64,000 nucleotides of DNA from Bacteroides sp. Its GTDB lineage: Bacteria; Bacteroidota; Bacteroidia; Bacteroidales; Bacteroidaceae. Under the pieces are notes generated by a model. It saw only the letters and a program-made list of their open reading frames with translations. It was not told the DNA's origin and searched no databases. A program made the translations under genes and the position numbers. The stretch lies in the NCBI GenBank assembly GCA_017472925.1, contig JAFUNS010000032.1:1-64000 (forward strand). The letters run 5' to 3'. The number at the start of each line of letters is the position of its first letter. Position 1 is the first letter of the stretch. Shown here one piece after another: positions 52,975 to 63,257 of this stretch.

Positions 52975-54321
52975 ATGATAAAAGAAGACATCGACCTGGA
53001 TATGCTCCGGGAACTCATTGAGCAGAAAGCCTCTGAAAGAATCAAGGAACTTCTGACCGATCTTCACCCTGCCGACATCGCCGAAATGTGTGATGAACTG
53101 GATGTAGACGAAGCCAGATTCATTTATCAGATATTGGACAACGAAGATGCTGCCGACGTACTCGTAGAAATGGACGAGGACGCACGTAAGGACATTCTCG
53201 ACACCCTCCCTTCTGAAACCATTGCAAAGAAATTCGTGGACTATATGGACACGGACGATGCCGTAGACATCATCCGCGAAATGGACGAAGAAAAACAGGA
53301 GGAAATCCTTTCGCACATCGAAGACATTGAACAGGCAGGAGATATCGTTGACTTGTTGAAATACGACGAAGATACCGCCGGTGGTTTGATGGGTACAGAA
53401 ATGGTTATCGTAAAAGAGAACTGGAGTATGCCCGAATGTCTCCGCGAAATGCGTCAACAAGCAGAAGAAATGGACGAGATATACTACGTCTACGTCGTTG
53501 ACGATGAAGAACGTCTACGCGGTGTATTCCCATTGAAGCGCATGATTACCAGCCCTTCGGTTTCGAAGGTGAAGCACGTTATGCGTAAAGAACCTATCTC
53601 CGTACACGTAGACACTCCGATTGACGAAGTGGTTCAGACCATCGAAAAGTACGACTTGGTAGCCGTTCCGGTAGTCGACAGCATCGGACGATTGGTGGGA
53701 CGCATTACCGTAGACGATGTTATGGATGAAGTACGTGAACAAGCCGAACGCGATTACCAATTGGCTTCGGGTCTTTCGCAGGACGTAGAAACCGACGATA
53801 GCGTACTCCGTCAAACTTCTGCCCGTTTGCCGTGGTTGCTTATCGGTATGGCCGGAGGTATTGGCAGTTCTATGATTTTGGGTAATTTCGACAATACTTT
53901 TGCCGCTCATCCAGAAATGGCACTTTTCATCCCGCTTATCGGTGGAACAGGAGGTAACGTAGGTACACAGTCTTCGGCAATTGTTGTTCAAGGCTTGGCA
54001 AACAGTTCTCTCGATGCCAGCAACACTTGGAAACAAATTCTCAAGGAATCGGTGGTTGCACTTATCAATGCCACCATCATTTCCATGTTGGTATACATCT
54101 ATAATTTCATCTGCTTTGGTGCTACTGCCACTGTTACTTACTCAGTATCGCTCAGTTTGTTTGCAGTAATTATGTTCGCTTCCATTTTCGGTACCCTTGT
54201 ACCGCTTACACTGAACAAAATGAAAATAGACCCAGCTATCGCTACAGGACCTTTTATCACAACTACCAACGATATATTGGCCATGGTATTTTATATGGGA
54301 ATTACAGCATTATTAGCATAA
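52975..54321 (+). CDS. mgtE: MgtE-family magnesium transporter
   Basis: Mg2+ channel of 448 residues. The cytosolic N domain (about 25-125) holds the repeated ADIAEMCDEL and AVDIIREMDEEKQEEIL helices; two CBS domains follow (about 130-255, VKHVMRKEPISVHVDTPIDE), then five membrane helices from about 285 (LPWLLIGMAGGIGSSMIL). The pore motif lies in PLIGGTGGNVGTQSSAIVVQ. It is regulated by Mg2+ at the CBS/N domain interface in the known structure. It shares its transcript with rsmA and ends in a long hairpin. Confidence 0.95.
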   Translation: MIKEDIDLDMLRELIEQKASERIKELLTDLHPADIAEMCDELDVDEARFIYQILDNEDAADVLVEMDEDARKDILDTLPSETIAKKFVDYMDTDDAVDIIREMDEEKQEEILSHIEDIEQAGDIVDLLKYDEDTAGGLMGTEMVIVKENWSMPECLREMRQQAEEMDEIYYVYVVDDEERLRGVFPLKRMITSPSVSKVKHVMRKEPISVHVDTPIDEVVQTIEKYDLVAVPVVDSIGRLVGRITVDDVMDEVREQAERDYQLASGLSQDVETDDSVLRQTSARLPWLLIGMAGGIGSSMILGNFDNTFAAHPEMALFIPLIGGTGGNVGTQSSAIVVQGLANSSLDASNTWKQILKESVVALINATIISMLVYIYNFICFGATATVTYSVSLSLFAVIMFASIFGTLVPLTLNKMKIDPAIATGPFITTTNDILAMVFYMGITALLA

Positions 54322-54337
54322 ATAAGAAAGAAATACA

Positions 54338-54388
54338 AAAAAAATTAAGGGAAAAAGTATGAAATACTATTTTTTTTCCCTTAATTTG
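54338..54388 (+). terminator. Long hairpin terminator after mgtE
   Basis: AAATTAAGGGAAAAA pairs with TTTTTCCCTTAATTT around a GTATGAAATAC inner stem-loop. The stem is AT-rich and the right arm itself provides the T run. Confidence 0.75.
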
Positions 54389-54438
54389 TAACTTGTTGCA
54401 ATGACAACAAAAGATAGTTGACTTTAAAAACCAGTACG

Positions 54439-56151
54439 ATGGACTCATTAGAAACTAAAATCCTCAACAGAGAAGCTGTCATAGTACGCCTCGCTGAGAT
54501 GAACCTACAAGAAGAACCGATAGAAAGAACAGAACTTGAAACTCTGAAACAAACTTTCTACAAGTTACGTATCGCTGAAGTGGAAGCCGCCAAAAAAGAA
54601 TTCGAAGAAAACGGTGGCAATCCCGAAGAATTTGTTCCCGAAAAGGATCCGTATGAAGAACGGTTCAAAGAAATCATGAGCGCCATCAAGGAAAAAAGAA
54701 GTGCTTTAAAAGCCGAAGAAGAACAAGAAAAACAAGAAAATCTGGAGAAAAAGCAAGCCATCATCGAACGTATGAAAGAATTGGCTGAAAATCCGGATGA
54801 GGCCAATAAGGCTTACAATGAGTTCAAGCAATTACAAGCCGATTGGAAGGAAATAAAGAACATTCCTGCTGCCAATATCAACGAGCTATGGAAAAGCTAC
54901 CAGCTCTATAGTGAAAAATTCTATGATTTAATCAAGCTGAACAACGAATTCCGTGAATACGATTTCAAGAAAAACTTGGATTTGAAACTTCACCTTTGCG
55001 AAGCTGCTGAAAAGTTAGCCGAAGAAGAGGATGTCATTTCCGCTTTCCATCAGCTCCAGAAGCTGCATCAGGAATATCGCGAAACAGGTCCTGTAGCCAA
55101 AGAACAGCGCGAAGAAGTATGGAACCGTTTCAAAGCAGCTTCATCGGTAGTCAATCGTCGTCATCAGCAACATTTCGAAGAAATCAAGGAAAAGGAACAA
55201 CGTAATCTGGACGAAAAGACGGTTATCTGCGAAATTGTAGAAGCCATGGAATACGACAAGATGACTACCTTCCAACATTGGCATGACAAGACCGAAGAAA
55301 TCTTGGCCTTGCAAGCCAAATGGAAAACCATCGGTTACGCTCCTCAGAAATTAAACACTAAGATTTTTGAAAGATTCCGTGCTGCTTGCGACGAATTCTT
55401 CAAGAAAAAGACTGAATATTTCAAGACGCTGAAAAGCGGAATGAACGAAAACTTGGAAAAGAAACGTGCTCTTTGCGAACAGGCCGAAGCACTTAAGGAC
55501 AGTACGGATTGGAAAGCCACTTCTGAAATTTTATCCAAGCTACAAAAAGATTGGAAGAAAATTGGTCCTGTATCCAAGAAGTATTCTGAACCCATTTGGA
55601 AACGTTTCGTATCTGCATGCGACTATTTCTTTGACCAGAAAGCCAAAGCCACTTCTTCACAAAAGAGCGTTGAACATGCAAATCTGGAAAAGAAAAAGGC
55701 CATCATCGCTCAATTGGAAGAAATAAACAAGGATGAAGTTCCAGATAGTGAAACATCCATCCGCAATTTGATGAAGGAATGGAACTCCATTGGTCATGTA
55801 CCTTTCAAGGACAAGGATAAGATTTACAAGCAATATCGTTCGGTAGTTGATGAACTTTTCGATAAATTGAATCTTTCAGCATCCGAAAAGAAACTGAACA
55901 GTTTCAAGACCAGCATCAGCGGAAAGGAAAACAACCTCTACCGCGAACGTGAAAAATTGGTACGGGCTTACGATAACATGAAGGCCGAAATCAAGACATA
56001 CGAAAACAACCTCGGTTTCTTGACAAGTGCTTCCAAGAAAGGCAACAACTTGGTAAGTGAAATGAACCGAAAAGTGGAGAAGTTGAAAGCCGACCTTGAA
56101 TTGATCAGCAAGAAAATAGCTGTTATCGATGAATCCATCAAGGAAGAGTAA
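54439..56151 (+). CDS. DUF349-domain coiled-coil protein
   Basis: A 570-residue, highly charged, mostly helical protein. Several DUF349 repeats are visible, with the pattern FxxLQxxWKxIGPVxxxxxExxWxxF, for example LQKLHQEYRETGPVAKEQRE, LSKLQKDWKKIGPVSKKYSE and MKEWNSIGHVPFKDKDKIYK. The C-terminal part (about 480-570) is a coiled coil ending KIAVIDESIKEE. ATG 54439 is chosen; a TTG-based start at 54418 adds seven residues. Function unknown; the domain occurs widely in Bacteroidetes. It is flanked upstream by a terminator and downstream by an inverted repeat. Confidence 0.9.
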   Translation: MDSLETKILNREAVIVRLAEMNLQEEPIERTELETLKQTFYKLRIAEVEAAKKEFEENGGNPEEFVPEKDPYEERFKEIMSAIKEKRSALKAEEEQEKQENLEKKQAIIERMKELAENPDEANKAYNEFKQLQADWKEIKNIPAANINELWKSYQLYSEKFYDLIKLNNEFREYDFKKNLDLKLHLCEAAEKLAEEEDVISAFHQLQKLHQEYRETGPVAKEQREEVWNRFKAASSVVNRRHQQHFEEIKEKEQRNLDEKTVICEIVEAMEYDKMTTFQHWHDKTEEILALQAKWKTIGYAPQKLNTKIFERFRAACDEFFKKKTEYFKTLKSGMNENLEKKRALCEQAEALKDSTDWKATSEILSKLQKDWKKIGPVSKKYSEPIWKRFVSACDYFFDQKAKATSSQKSVEHANLEKKKAIIAQLEEINKDEVPDSETSIRNLMKEWNSIGHVPFKDKDKIYKQYRSVVDELFDKLNLSASEKKLNSFKTSISGKENNLYREREKLVRAYDNMKAEIKTYENNLGFLTSASKKGNNLVSEMNRKVEKLKADLELISKKIAVIDESIKEE

Positions 56152-56195
56152 AATTCAATAAGCAATTCTTTAAAGAAGATGTGTCATAAATGTAT

Positions 56196-56283
56196 TTTAG
56201 GCACGGATTACACGGATTGCACGGATAAATTTAATGTAAACATACACTAAGAACCGTGTTAATCCGTGTAATCCGTGCCTAAA
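56196..56283. repeat. Long inverted repeat TTTAGGCACGGATTACACGG (copy 2)
   Basis: TTTAGGCACGGATTACACGG (56196) is complementary to CCGTGTAATCCGTGCCTAAA (ending 56283). The loop differs from copy 1 (33750-33825) but the arms agree, and a GTGGATGTGC motif follows, as it does next to copy 1 in the opposite orientation. Confidence 0.8.
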
Positions 56284-56347
56284 AAATAGTGGATGTGCAT
56301 TTCCGCACAATTCTTTTTTTTTGTAAAAACATTTACTTTAAATTACC

Positions 56348-59300
56348 ATGAAAACAAAATTATTATTTATCGTATGTTTATTACTAAGCCAAAGCATTAG
56401 CCTATTGGCGAACGAGCGGAAAACAATCAATTTATCTGGTAAAGGATGGTTTCTCTGGCAAGACAAGGAAGCCGATTGGAAGAATGAAATTCCCCAACTA
56501 AATTACGCCGATGCCCTTCAACAACCCATTGCCAAACCTTCACAGGGATGGGAAGTATTGATGTCCCCGCAAGCTGTTCCCGTCTGTGTACCGGGTACCG
56601 CCGAAGAATATCTGCAAGAAACGCCTGGCCCCGAAGGTGATATTACAGGGGTTACCTGGTGGACAAGAAAAGTAGATATTCCCTCTTTCAAGAAAGGGCA
56701 AAAGGTTCTATTGAGATTTTCGGCCATCCGTTTAAGAGCCGAAATCTTCATCAACCGTCAATTGGCCGATTGCCAAGTGATAGACAATGTAGCCTTTGAA
56801 ACGGATATTACTAAATTCGTAAAATCAGGTGAGACTTGTGAACTCGCTGTACGTATAACCGATGCAGGCGGTAATCACGATTGGAGAGATTCACGCACCA
56901 TCAAATGGAACGATAAAATGCTTCCTCCGGGCCATGGTTTTGGCGGAGTTACTGGAGAGGTATGTTTAAAAGTTCTTCCTGAAGTACATGTATCAGACAT
57001 ATACATGCAGAATACACCCGAAGTAAAGAAAGTAAATGCCAACATATCTATCAGCAACCACTCAAGCAAAAACGAGAAACGGAATGTACGCATCACGCTA
57101 TACGAATGGAGTAATCCTCAGAACGTACTTTGTTCTTATGAATTAAAGAATAAGGTTTTGAAGCCAGGTGATAATGAACTTTCCGTTCCTATAACAGCCG
57201 ATAACGCCAAATTATGGAGTGTAGAAGAGCCTAATCTATACATGTGTCAGGTTACACTTGAAAAAGGAAAAAACACTCTTGACCAGTCTGAAAAGCGCTT
57301 TGGCTTCAGATGGTTTGAAGCAACCGGAATTGGTAAAGATGCCATCTTCAGACTGAATGGCAAACGAATAGTTCTTCGTTCAGCCATAAGTTGGAGTTTC
57401 TGGCCGGTTAATGGTATTTTCCCGACCAAAGAATTAGCCAAGAGACAAATCAAGATAGCCAAGGAATTAGGATTGAACATGCTGAACTTCCACCGTTTCA
57501 TCGGACATGAAGATGTCTTGGATTACGCCGACGAATTGGGATTGCTATACTTTGAAGAACCCGGAGGCTTCAGACTCAATGTAAAAGAGCCTTTCTTGAA
57601 TGCTGTACTTCACGAGAAAGTGCTTCGTATGGTGAAAAGAGACCGAAGTCATCCATCTCTCGTCATCTATAATTTGATGAACGAGTCGGGTGATGCCGCT
57701 CCTGACAAACTGGAATTGGAGCTCAAGGCCATGAAAGCCATGCATCAATTAGACCCTTCCAGAGTTGTACTACGTACTTCTGCTTGGGCCAAAGCTGATT
57801 ACATAGACGACCAATCCAAAATTCACATGCGTCCATTCGATTCTACCATCTACTGGAATGGTTGGTACGATTATCATCGGGCAGGCGGTCCGGCTGTATG
57901 GAACGAAGCTTTATACAAGGGACCAGACGATTATTACAACAATACGACCAATCAGAAGGAAATCGTTTTCTTTGGTGAAGAAGGTGCTGTATCATCTCCT
58001 CCACGCCTGGAAAAGAACATGATAGATTTAAAGAAATATACTTATTTAGGATGGGACAGCAAAGAGTTCATCCGTTGGTATAAAGAATTTGAACAATACA
58101 TTGATGACAAAAACTTACGGAGTGTATATCCTACCGTAGACGATTTATGTGTTGCTATGGGAACCGTTTCTTATGAACATCAAGGTAGAAAAATCGAATC
58201 GGCTCGCTTAAACAATATCACCGATGCTTATGTAGTAAACGGTTGGGAATCCGAATTGACAGAAAACTATTCGGGAATTGTTGACTGTTTCCGATACCCC
58301 AAATCAAACCCGAGTATCATTGCCCGATACAACCAACCTCTTTACGTAGCGGTCAAGACACGCCAACAGATTGCAGCAACGGGTACCGATATTGTGACCG
58401 ACTTCTACCTTATCAACGAGAAAGATGTCAAAGGAAAACATTTACTTGTTGTCAGCATTTCAGATATAGACGGAGAGAAAACATGGACTAAAAAATATGA
58501 AGTTCAAGTAAGTGGTGGTGAAACATATGGTGAGCCACTCATGAAAGGTATTTCCATACCCATGCCCCAAACCGGTGGAACTTGTCGCATTAAAGCCGAA
58601 TTATACCAAGGGAAGGAATTGGTAACAGAAGGATATGACGACGTACTTGCAGTTAATTTATCGTCCAACCAACTGGCAGGGAAAGGAGCTGTATGGGAAG
58701 ACGGATATGCTTTACAAAATTTCCTCAAGGGGAAAACCAAAGAAAATGTAATTACCTATTCCGACAATGCCGAGAAGTTGGACTGGATTATCGTAGCTCG
58801 TCCTCCCAAACAAGAGCAGCTGACCATGGTTCCAACTGAAGCATTGTTCACCACCGATGGAAAACCAGGTTTGGAATGCATCTATTACGAAGATATGAAC
58901 TTCGAGAAAGAGGTCTATCGTGAAATATCCAAGGTAGTAAATCTGAGTGCCATCGAGGGAGCTACACCTTCTCCTTTCGTACACATGCTACAAGGATACG
59001 GTATCAAATGGAAGGGAGTAATTGTTCCCCAGACAACTGGTGAATACACCTTAATGCCACAATCCAACAACCGCAGCCTAATTGAATTGGATGTAAACGG
59101 AAAAACCATTTGTAAGATGGCTAAAGAAACTGAAGGAGATGGTAAAGTCTACTTGGAAGCTGGCAAACCGACAACCATCGAAATACGGTTCAAGCACCCA
59201 CGAAGCAATGCGCGTTGTCGGTTGGATTGGGCGGTTCCCAACGAAAACATGCCTTGTCCGCAAAAGCTGATGGAACGTGCACAAAAGGATGGAACCAAAA

Positions 59301-59719
59301 TTTACATTATTCAAAGTGCCGACGAATGGTCGGAATACATCGCGGCCAATAGTCAAGCTACATTCAAAGACAAGTTCTTTGTAGGAACCAACTGGTTGGG
59401 TGGTGTCATGTTCAACAAACCACATGCCATATTTAAGGAATTACCAAGTGGATCGGCTTTGAACTGGCCTTATCAGGCATTGATACATACCGGAGTAGAA
59501 CGCCAGGGCTTTGTGATGGATGGAGAAGAATTACTGATTGGTGCCTATCACACCTACCCCATGGCTATCGGTACTGCTATGGGAATCATCCCTATGGGTA
59601 AAGGAACTGTATTGTTTTCCACTTTGGATATTTATGGAAACATCATTAATCCATCATCAGCCGGATTGGTTGCACAGAAATTGATATTCAATATGATTGA
59701 CTCATCACGCAATGAATAA
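56348..59719 (+). CDS. Glycoside hydrolase family 2 protein with a PA14-like domain
   Basis: Exported 1123-residue retaining glycosidase, beta-galactosidase/glucuronidase type. The signal peptide (LLFIVCLLLSQSISLLANE) leads to a jelly-roll sugar-binding domain (WWTRKVDIPSFKKGQ, LRFSAIRLRAEIFINRQLAD) and an Ig-like domain. The TIM barrel has the acid/base Glu in VIYNLMNESGD and the nucleophile Glu in IVFFGEEGAVSSP. Past the barrel is a segment (about 830-1000) with GLECIYYEDMNFEKEVYREI and GEYTLMPQSNNRSLIELDV resembling a PA14 carbohydrate-binding domain. The substrate is open. No SusCD genes adjoin. It follows a repeat and ends in a terminator. Confidence 0.9.
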   Translation: MKTKLLFIVCLLLSQSISLLANERKTINLSGKGWFLWQDKEADWKNEIPQLNYADALQQPIAKPSQGWEVLMSPQAVPVCVPGTAEEYLQETPGPEGDITGVTWWTRKVDIPSFKKGQKVLLRFSAIRLRAEIFINRQLADCQVIDNVAFETDITKFVKSGETCELAVRITDAGGNHDWRDSRTIKWNDKMLPPGHGFGGVTGEVCLKVLPEVHVSDIYMQNTPEVKKVNANISISNHSSKNEKRNVRITLYEWSNPQNVLCSYELKNKVLKPGDNELSVPITADNAKLWSVEEPNLYMCQVTLEKGKNTLDQSEKRFGFRWFEATGIGKDAIFRLNGKRIVLRSAISWSFWPVNGIFPTKELAKRQIKIAKELGLNMLNFHRFIGHEDVLDYADELGLLYFEEPGGFRLNVKEPFLNAVLHEKVLRMVKRDRSHPSLVIYNLMNESGDAAPDKLELELKAMKAMHQLDPSRVVLRTSAWAKADYIDDQSKIHMRPFDSTIYWNGWYDYHRAGGPAVWNEALYKGPDDYYNNTTNQKEIVFFGEEGAVSSPPRLEKNMIDLKKYTYLGWDSKEFIRWYKEFEQYIDDKNLRSVYPTVDDLCVAMGTVSYEHQGRKIESARLNNITDAYVVNGWESELTENYSGIVDCFRYPKSNPSIIARYNQPLYVAVKTRQQIAATGTDIVTDFYLINEKDVKGKHLLVVSISDIDGEKTWTKKYEVQVSGGETYGEPLMKGISIPMPQTGGTCRIKAELYQGKELVTEGYDDVLAVNLSSNQLAGKGAVWEDGYALQNFLKGKTKENVITYSDNAEKLDWIIVARPPKQEQLTMVPTEALFTTDGKPGLECIYYEDMNFEKEVYREISKVVNLSAIEGATPSPFVHMLQGYGIKWKGVIVPQTTGEYTLMPQSNNRSLIELDVNGKTICKMAKETEGDGKVYLEAGKPTTIEIRFKHPRSNARCRLDWAVPNENMPCPQKLMERAQKDGTKIYIIQSADEWSEYIAANSQATFKDKFFVGTNWLGGVMFNKPHAIFKELPSGSALNWPYQALIHTGVERQGFVMDGEELLIGAYHTYPMAIGTAMGIIPMGKGTVLFSTLDIYGNIINPSSAGLVAQKLIFNMIDSSRNE

Positions 59720-59723
59720 CAAA

Positions 59724-59758
59724 TAAAAAAAGGAAGTTCTTAAGAACTTCCTTTTTTA
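59724..59758. terminator. Bidirectional terminator after GH2 and tRNA-Gln
   Basis: Arms AAAGGAAGTTC and GAACTTCCTTT around TTAA with A and T runs. It ends the GH2 gene (+) and also lies just past the 3' end of tRNA-Gln (-). Confidence 0.9.
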
Positions 59759-59760
59759 AG

Positions 59761-59831
59761 TTGGACTACCAGGACTCGAACCTGGAAAAACAGGACCAGA
59801 ATCTGTTGTGTTACCATTACACCATAGTCCA
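59761..59831 (-). tRNA. tRNA-Gln (anticodon CTG)
   Basis: On the minus strand the acceptor TGGACTA/TAGTCCA starts with the U1-A72 pair typical of tRNA-Gln. The D arm reads GTGTAATGGTAACAC and the anticodon loop TTCTGGT gives anticodon CUG. The T arm carries GGTTCGAGTCC. Length 71 bases; one A-C mismatch at the base of the anticodon loop. Confidence 0.92.
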
Positions 59832-59990
59832 ATCTATCCATCGGAGCACCGCTCCAATTTTGACGGTGCAAAGATACGTCTTTTTTCATTCCCAACAAAC
59901 TTTTTCTCGTTTTTTTTCATCTATTTTCTGTTTACCACCTTATTTAAAGAGATTTTGCATCTTTTTTTTCGTTGGTCGAATAAAACCAAG

Positions 59991-59998
59991 TATCTTTG
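59991..59998 (+). promoter_or_regulatory. -33/-7 promoter (TTG...TATCTTTG) for rsfS-ftsH-cdsA
   Basis: TATCTTTG with a TTG at 59972-59974, exactly at -33 for a start near 60005. This is the best-formed vegetative promoter in the window. Confidence 0.7.
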
Positions 59999-60051
59999 CG
60001 CTTTGTTTTACCAAAACAATGAGCAACAAACTATAGTTTAAATATATAAGA

Positions 60052-60411
60052 ATGAATCAAACTAAGACATTAGTAAAAAAAATAACCGAAGGAATACAAG
60101 AAAAGAAAGGAAAGAATATTGTTGTAGCCGACTTGACAGAAATAGATGATACCATCTGTAAATATTTCATTATCTGCGAGGGTAATACCCCTACCCAATT
60201 GGCTGCCATTACAGATTCGGTATACGACTATGTACGCAAAAATACCGGTGAAAAGCCTTATGGAGTAGACGGATTACGGAATGCCCAATGGATTGCATTG
60301 GATTATAGCGATGTGCTGGTACATATCTTTTTACCCGAAACCAGAGAATTCTACAATTTGGAAAACTTATGGGCAGATGCTAAACTGACTCACATTCCCG
60401 ACATTGATTAA
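60052..60411 (+). CDS. rsfS: Ribosome silencing factor RsfS
   Basis: A 119-residue protein that binds uL14 on the 50S subunit and blocks joining with 30S under starvation. Conserved blocks: VADLTEIDDTICKYFIICEG, TPTQLAAITDSVYDYVRKN and GLRNAQWIALDYSDVLVHIF, ending with EFYNLENLWADAKL. It is the first gene of the rsfS-ftsH-cdsA operon with a 14-base gap to ftsH, an order common in Bacteroidetes. Confidence 0.95.
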   Translation: MNQTKTLVKKITEGIQEKKGKNIVVADLTEIDDTICKYFIICEGNTPTQLAAITDSVYDYVRKNTGEKPYGVDGLRNAQWIALDYSDVLVHIFLPETREFYNLENLWADAKLTHIPDID

Positions 60412-60425
60412 ACCCTATATTATAC

Positions 60426-62408
60426 ATGGAAGAAAACGAAAAGAAACCTAAAATAAATATGCCACGCTTCAATTTAAGCTGGTTATATATGTTCATCGCC
60501 CTAACCATTGGCTACCTTTATTTAACCAGTGACGGAAGCGGTATGGACAAACAGATTACCTATACAGAATTCAAGGAAATGGTGAACAAGGGTTATGCCG
60601 ACAAAATCATAGCCTACAACGACAATACCGTAGACATGTTCATCAAACCACAATATGTAAAGGAAGTATTCAAGGAAGATGCCAAAAAGGTAGGCAGAAG
60701 TCCTTCCATCCATATTGAAGTAGGCTCCATCGAATCGTTGGACAAATTCATGGAAAAAGCGCAGGAAGAAGGTAAATTCACCGGTTCTATCAGCTACAAG
60801 AAGAAGGATGATATGTTTGGTGCCTTGTTTTGGAACATCGCTCCTCTGATTTTCATTGTTGCCATTTGGATATTTATCATGCGCCGCATGAGTGGTGGTA
60901 TGGGAAGCGGAGGAATGAATCCATTCAACGTAGGTAAAAGCAAGGCTCAAGTATACGAGAAAGGAGATCAGAACAATCGGATTACGTTCAAGGATGTAGC
61001 CGGACAAGAAGGAGCCAAACAAGAGGTACAGGAAATTGTAGATTTCTTGAAGCAACCTCAAAAATACACCGAACTTGGAGGAAAAATTCCCAAGGGAGCC
61101 TTGTTGGTTGGACCTCCGGGAACCGGTAAGACCTTACTTGCCAAGGCTGTAGCCGGTGAAGCCGATGTACCGTTCTTCTCTATGTCGGGTTCCGACTTTG
61201 TGGAAATGTTTGTGGGGGTAGGTGCTTCACGTGTACGCGACCTTTTCCGTCAGGCTAAGGAAAAGGCACCATGTATCATTTTTATTGACGAAATTGATGC
61301 TGTAGGTCGTGCCCGTAGCAAAGGCCCCAATATGGGAGGTAACGACGAACGTGAAAGTACATTGAACCAATTACTTACCGAAATGGACGGATTTGGCACC
61401 AATAGTGGTGTCATTATCCTTGCTGCTACTAACCGAGCAGATATTTTGGACAAAGCGTTGCTCCGCGCCGGACGCTTCGACCGTCAAATCCATGTAGACT
61501 TACCCGATTTGAACGAACGCAAGGCGGTGTTTGAAGTACATTTGAAACCCTTGAAATTAGATTCATCTGTCGATGTGGATTTATTGGCCCGTCAAACTCC
61601 CGGATTCAGTGGTGCTGACATAGCCAATGTTTGTAATGAAGCAGCTTTGATTGCTGCCCGTCATCAAAAATCGGCTGTTGGCAAACAAGACTTTTTAGAT
61701 GCTATCGACCGTATCATTGGTGGTTTGGAAAAGAAAACCAAGATCATGACTACAGCCGAAAAGCGTACCATAGCCCTTCACGAAGCCGGTCATGCCACCC
61801 TTTCATGGTTCCTGGAACATGCCAACCCATTAATCAAGGTTACTATTGTTCCTCGCGGTCGTGCATTGGGAGCAGCCTGGTATTTGCCCGAAGAGCGTCA
61901 GATCACTACCAAAGAACAGATGCTTGACGAAATGTGCGCCACCTTGGGAGGACGTGCTGCTGAAGAATTGTTCACCGGCCATATTTCAACAGGAGCGATG
62001 AACGATTTGGAACGGGTTACCAAACAATCATATGGCATGATTGCCTATGCTGGTATGAGCGACAAGTTGCCCAACTTATGTTACTATAATAACGAAGAAT
62101 ATTCTTTCAGCAAGCCTTATAGTGACCGTACTGCTGAACTTATCGACGAAGAAGTAAAGAGAATGATAAACGAGCAATACGATCGCGCCAAGAAGATGTT
62201 GTCCGAACACAAGGAAGGCCATAATCAATTGGCCCAATTGCTGATGGACAAGGAAGTTATTTTTGCAGAAGATGTGGAACGCATTTTCGGCAAGCGTCCT
62301 TGGGCATCCCGTTCGGAAGAGATTATGAATACGGATGAATCCCCCAAAGCATTGGAGAGCGAAGAAGTGGATTCCTCCGTTCCACAATTGGAAAACAAAG
62401 AAGCATAA
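60426..62408 (+). CDS. ftsH: ATP-dependent zinc metalloprotease FtsH
   Basis: Membrane-bound AAA+ protease of 660 residues. The N-terminal helix ([17 protein letters not shown], about 14-32) and a second helix (about 132-150, [17 protein letters not shown]) enclose a periplasmic part. Walker A is [19 protein letters not shown], Walker [13 protein letters not shown], and the arginine-finger block is [13 protein letters not shown]. The zinc site is HEAGH in [15 protein letters not shown], with the third ligand further on. A C-terminal tail of about 30 acidic residues ([20 protein letters not shown]) varies between species. Confidence 0.97.
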   Translation: MEENEKKPKINMPRFNLSWLYMFIALTIGYLYLTSDGSGMDKQITYTEFKEMVNKGYADKIIAYNDNTVDMFIKPQYVKEVFKEDAKKVGRSPSIHIEVGSIESLDKFMEKAQEEGKFTGSISYKKKDDMFGALFWNIAPLIFIVAIWIFIMRRMSGGMGSGGMNPFNVGKSKAQVYEKGDQNNRITFKDVAGQEGAKQEVQEIVDFLKQPQKYTELGGKIPKGALLVGPPGTGKTLLAKAVAGEADVPFFSMSGSDFVEMFVGVGASRVRDLFRQAKEKAPCIIFIDEIDAVGRARSKGPNMGGNDERESTLNQLLTEMDGFGTNSGVIILAATNRADILDKALLRAGRFDRQIHVDLPDLNERKAVFEVHLKPLKLDSSVDVDLLARQTPGFSGADIANVCNEAALIAARHQKSAVGKQDFLDAIDRIIGGLEKKTKIMTTAEKRTIALHEAGHATLSWFLEHANPLIKVTIVPRGRALGAAWYLPEERQITTKEQMLDEMCATLGGRAAEELFTGHISTGAMNDLERVTKQSYGMIAYAGMSDKLPNLCYYNNEEYSFSKPYSDRTAELIDEEVKRMINEQYDRAKKMLSEHKEGHNQLAQLLMDKEVIFAEDVERIFGKRPWASRSEEIMNTDESPKALESEEVDSSVPQLENKEA

Positions 62409-62420
62409 AAGACAACGATT

Positions 62421-63257
62421 ATGAAAAACTTCATTCAAAGAGCCATTACCGGCATTATCTTTGTAGCCGTATTAATCGGTTGTATTATAAGCGGGCCATT
62501 CTCGTTCGGTATTCTTTTCTGTATTATCAGCGCCATGGCCACTTATGAATTCTGTACATTAGTCAACTACCAGGAAGAAGTGGATATCAACAGAAACATC
62601 TGTACGTTAGGTAGCGTATTTTTGTTCTTTTGCTTCTTTTATTATGGTATCAATCCCGCAGAAACAGGTATATTCATTCCCTATCTGGCATTGATAATTT
62701 ACTTGTTGGTCAGTGAACTTTATCTGAAGAAAAAGAATCCGATTAACAATTGGGCCTACTCCATGATGAGTCAACTATACGTCGGACTTCCTTTTGCCTT
62801 ATTGAATGTGCTGGCTTTCCAAAACAATCTGGAAATCTCGGTTTCACAATATGTATTCATATTACCGCTTTCCATCTTCATTTTCAATTGGGTAAACGAC
62901 ACCGGCGCCTATTGTACAGGTATGCTTTTCGGCAAGCATCGGTTGTTTGAGCGTATATCTCCTAAGAAATCATGGGAAGGTTCTATTGGAGGAGGCGTAT
63001 TCAGTATCATTGCCGCCTTTGCTTTGGCCCATTTCTTCCCCATCATGCCTACCGCCACCTGGATTGGAATGGCGCTCACTGTTGTGGTATTCGGCACCTG
63101 GGGAGATTTGACGGAATCTTTGATGAAACGTCATTTAGGCATTAAAGATTCGGGTAATATACTTCCGGGACATGGAGGAATGCTCGACCGTTTCGACAGC
63201 ACATTGATGGCTGTACCAGCGGCTGTAGTCTACCTCTATATCACCTCACTTCTGTAA
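62421..63257 (+). CDS. cdsA: Phosphatidate cytidylyltransferase
   Basis: Makes CDP-diacylglycerol from phosphatidate and CTP, the branch point of phospholipid synthesis. Protein of 278 residues with about eight membrane helices. The family signature reads SLMKRHLGIKDSG then ILPGHGGMLDRFDS with the paired basic and acidic residues intact. It lies 12 bases after ftsH. Its last 12 bases overlap the 3' end of the convergent lpxB gene. Confidence 0.95.
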   Translation: MKNFIQRAITGIIFVAVLIGCIISGPFSFGILFCIISAMATYEFCTLVNYQEEVDINRNICTLGSVFLFFCFFYYGINPAETGIFIPYLALIIYLLVSELYLKKKNPINNWAYSMMSQLYVGLPFALLNVLAFQNNLEISVSQYVFILPLSIFIFNWVNDTGAYCTGMLFGKHRLFERISPKKSWEGSIGGGVFSIIAAFALAHFFPIMPTATWIGMALTVVVFGTWGDLTESLMKRHLGIKDSGNILPGHGGMLDRFDSTLMAVPAAVVYLYITSLL

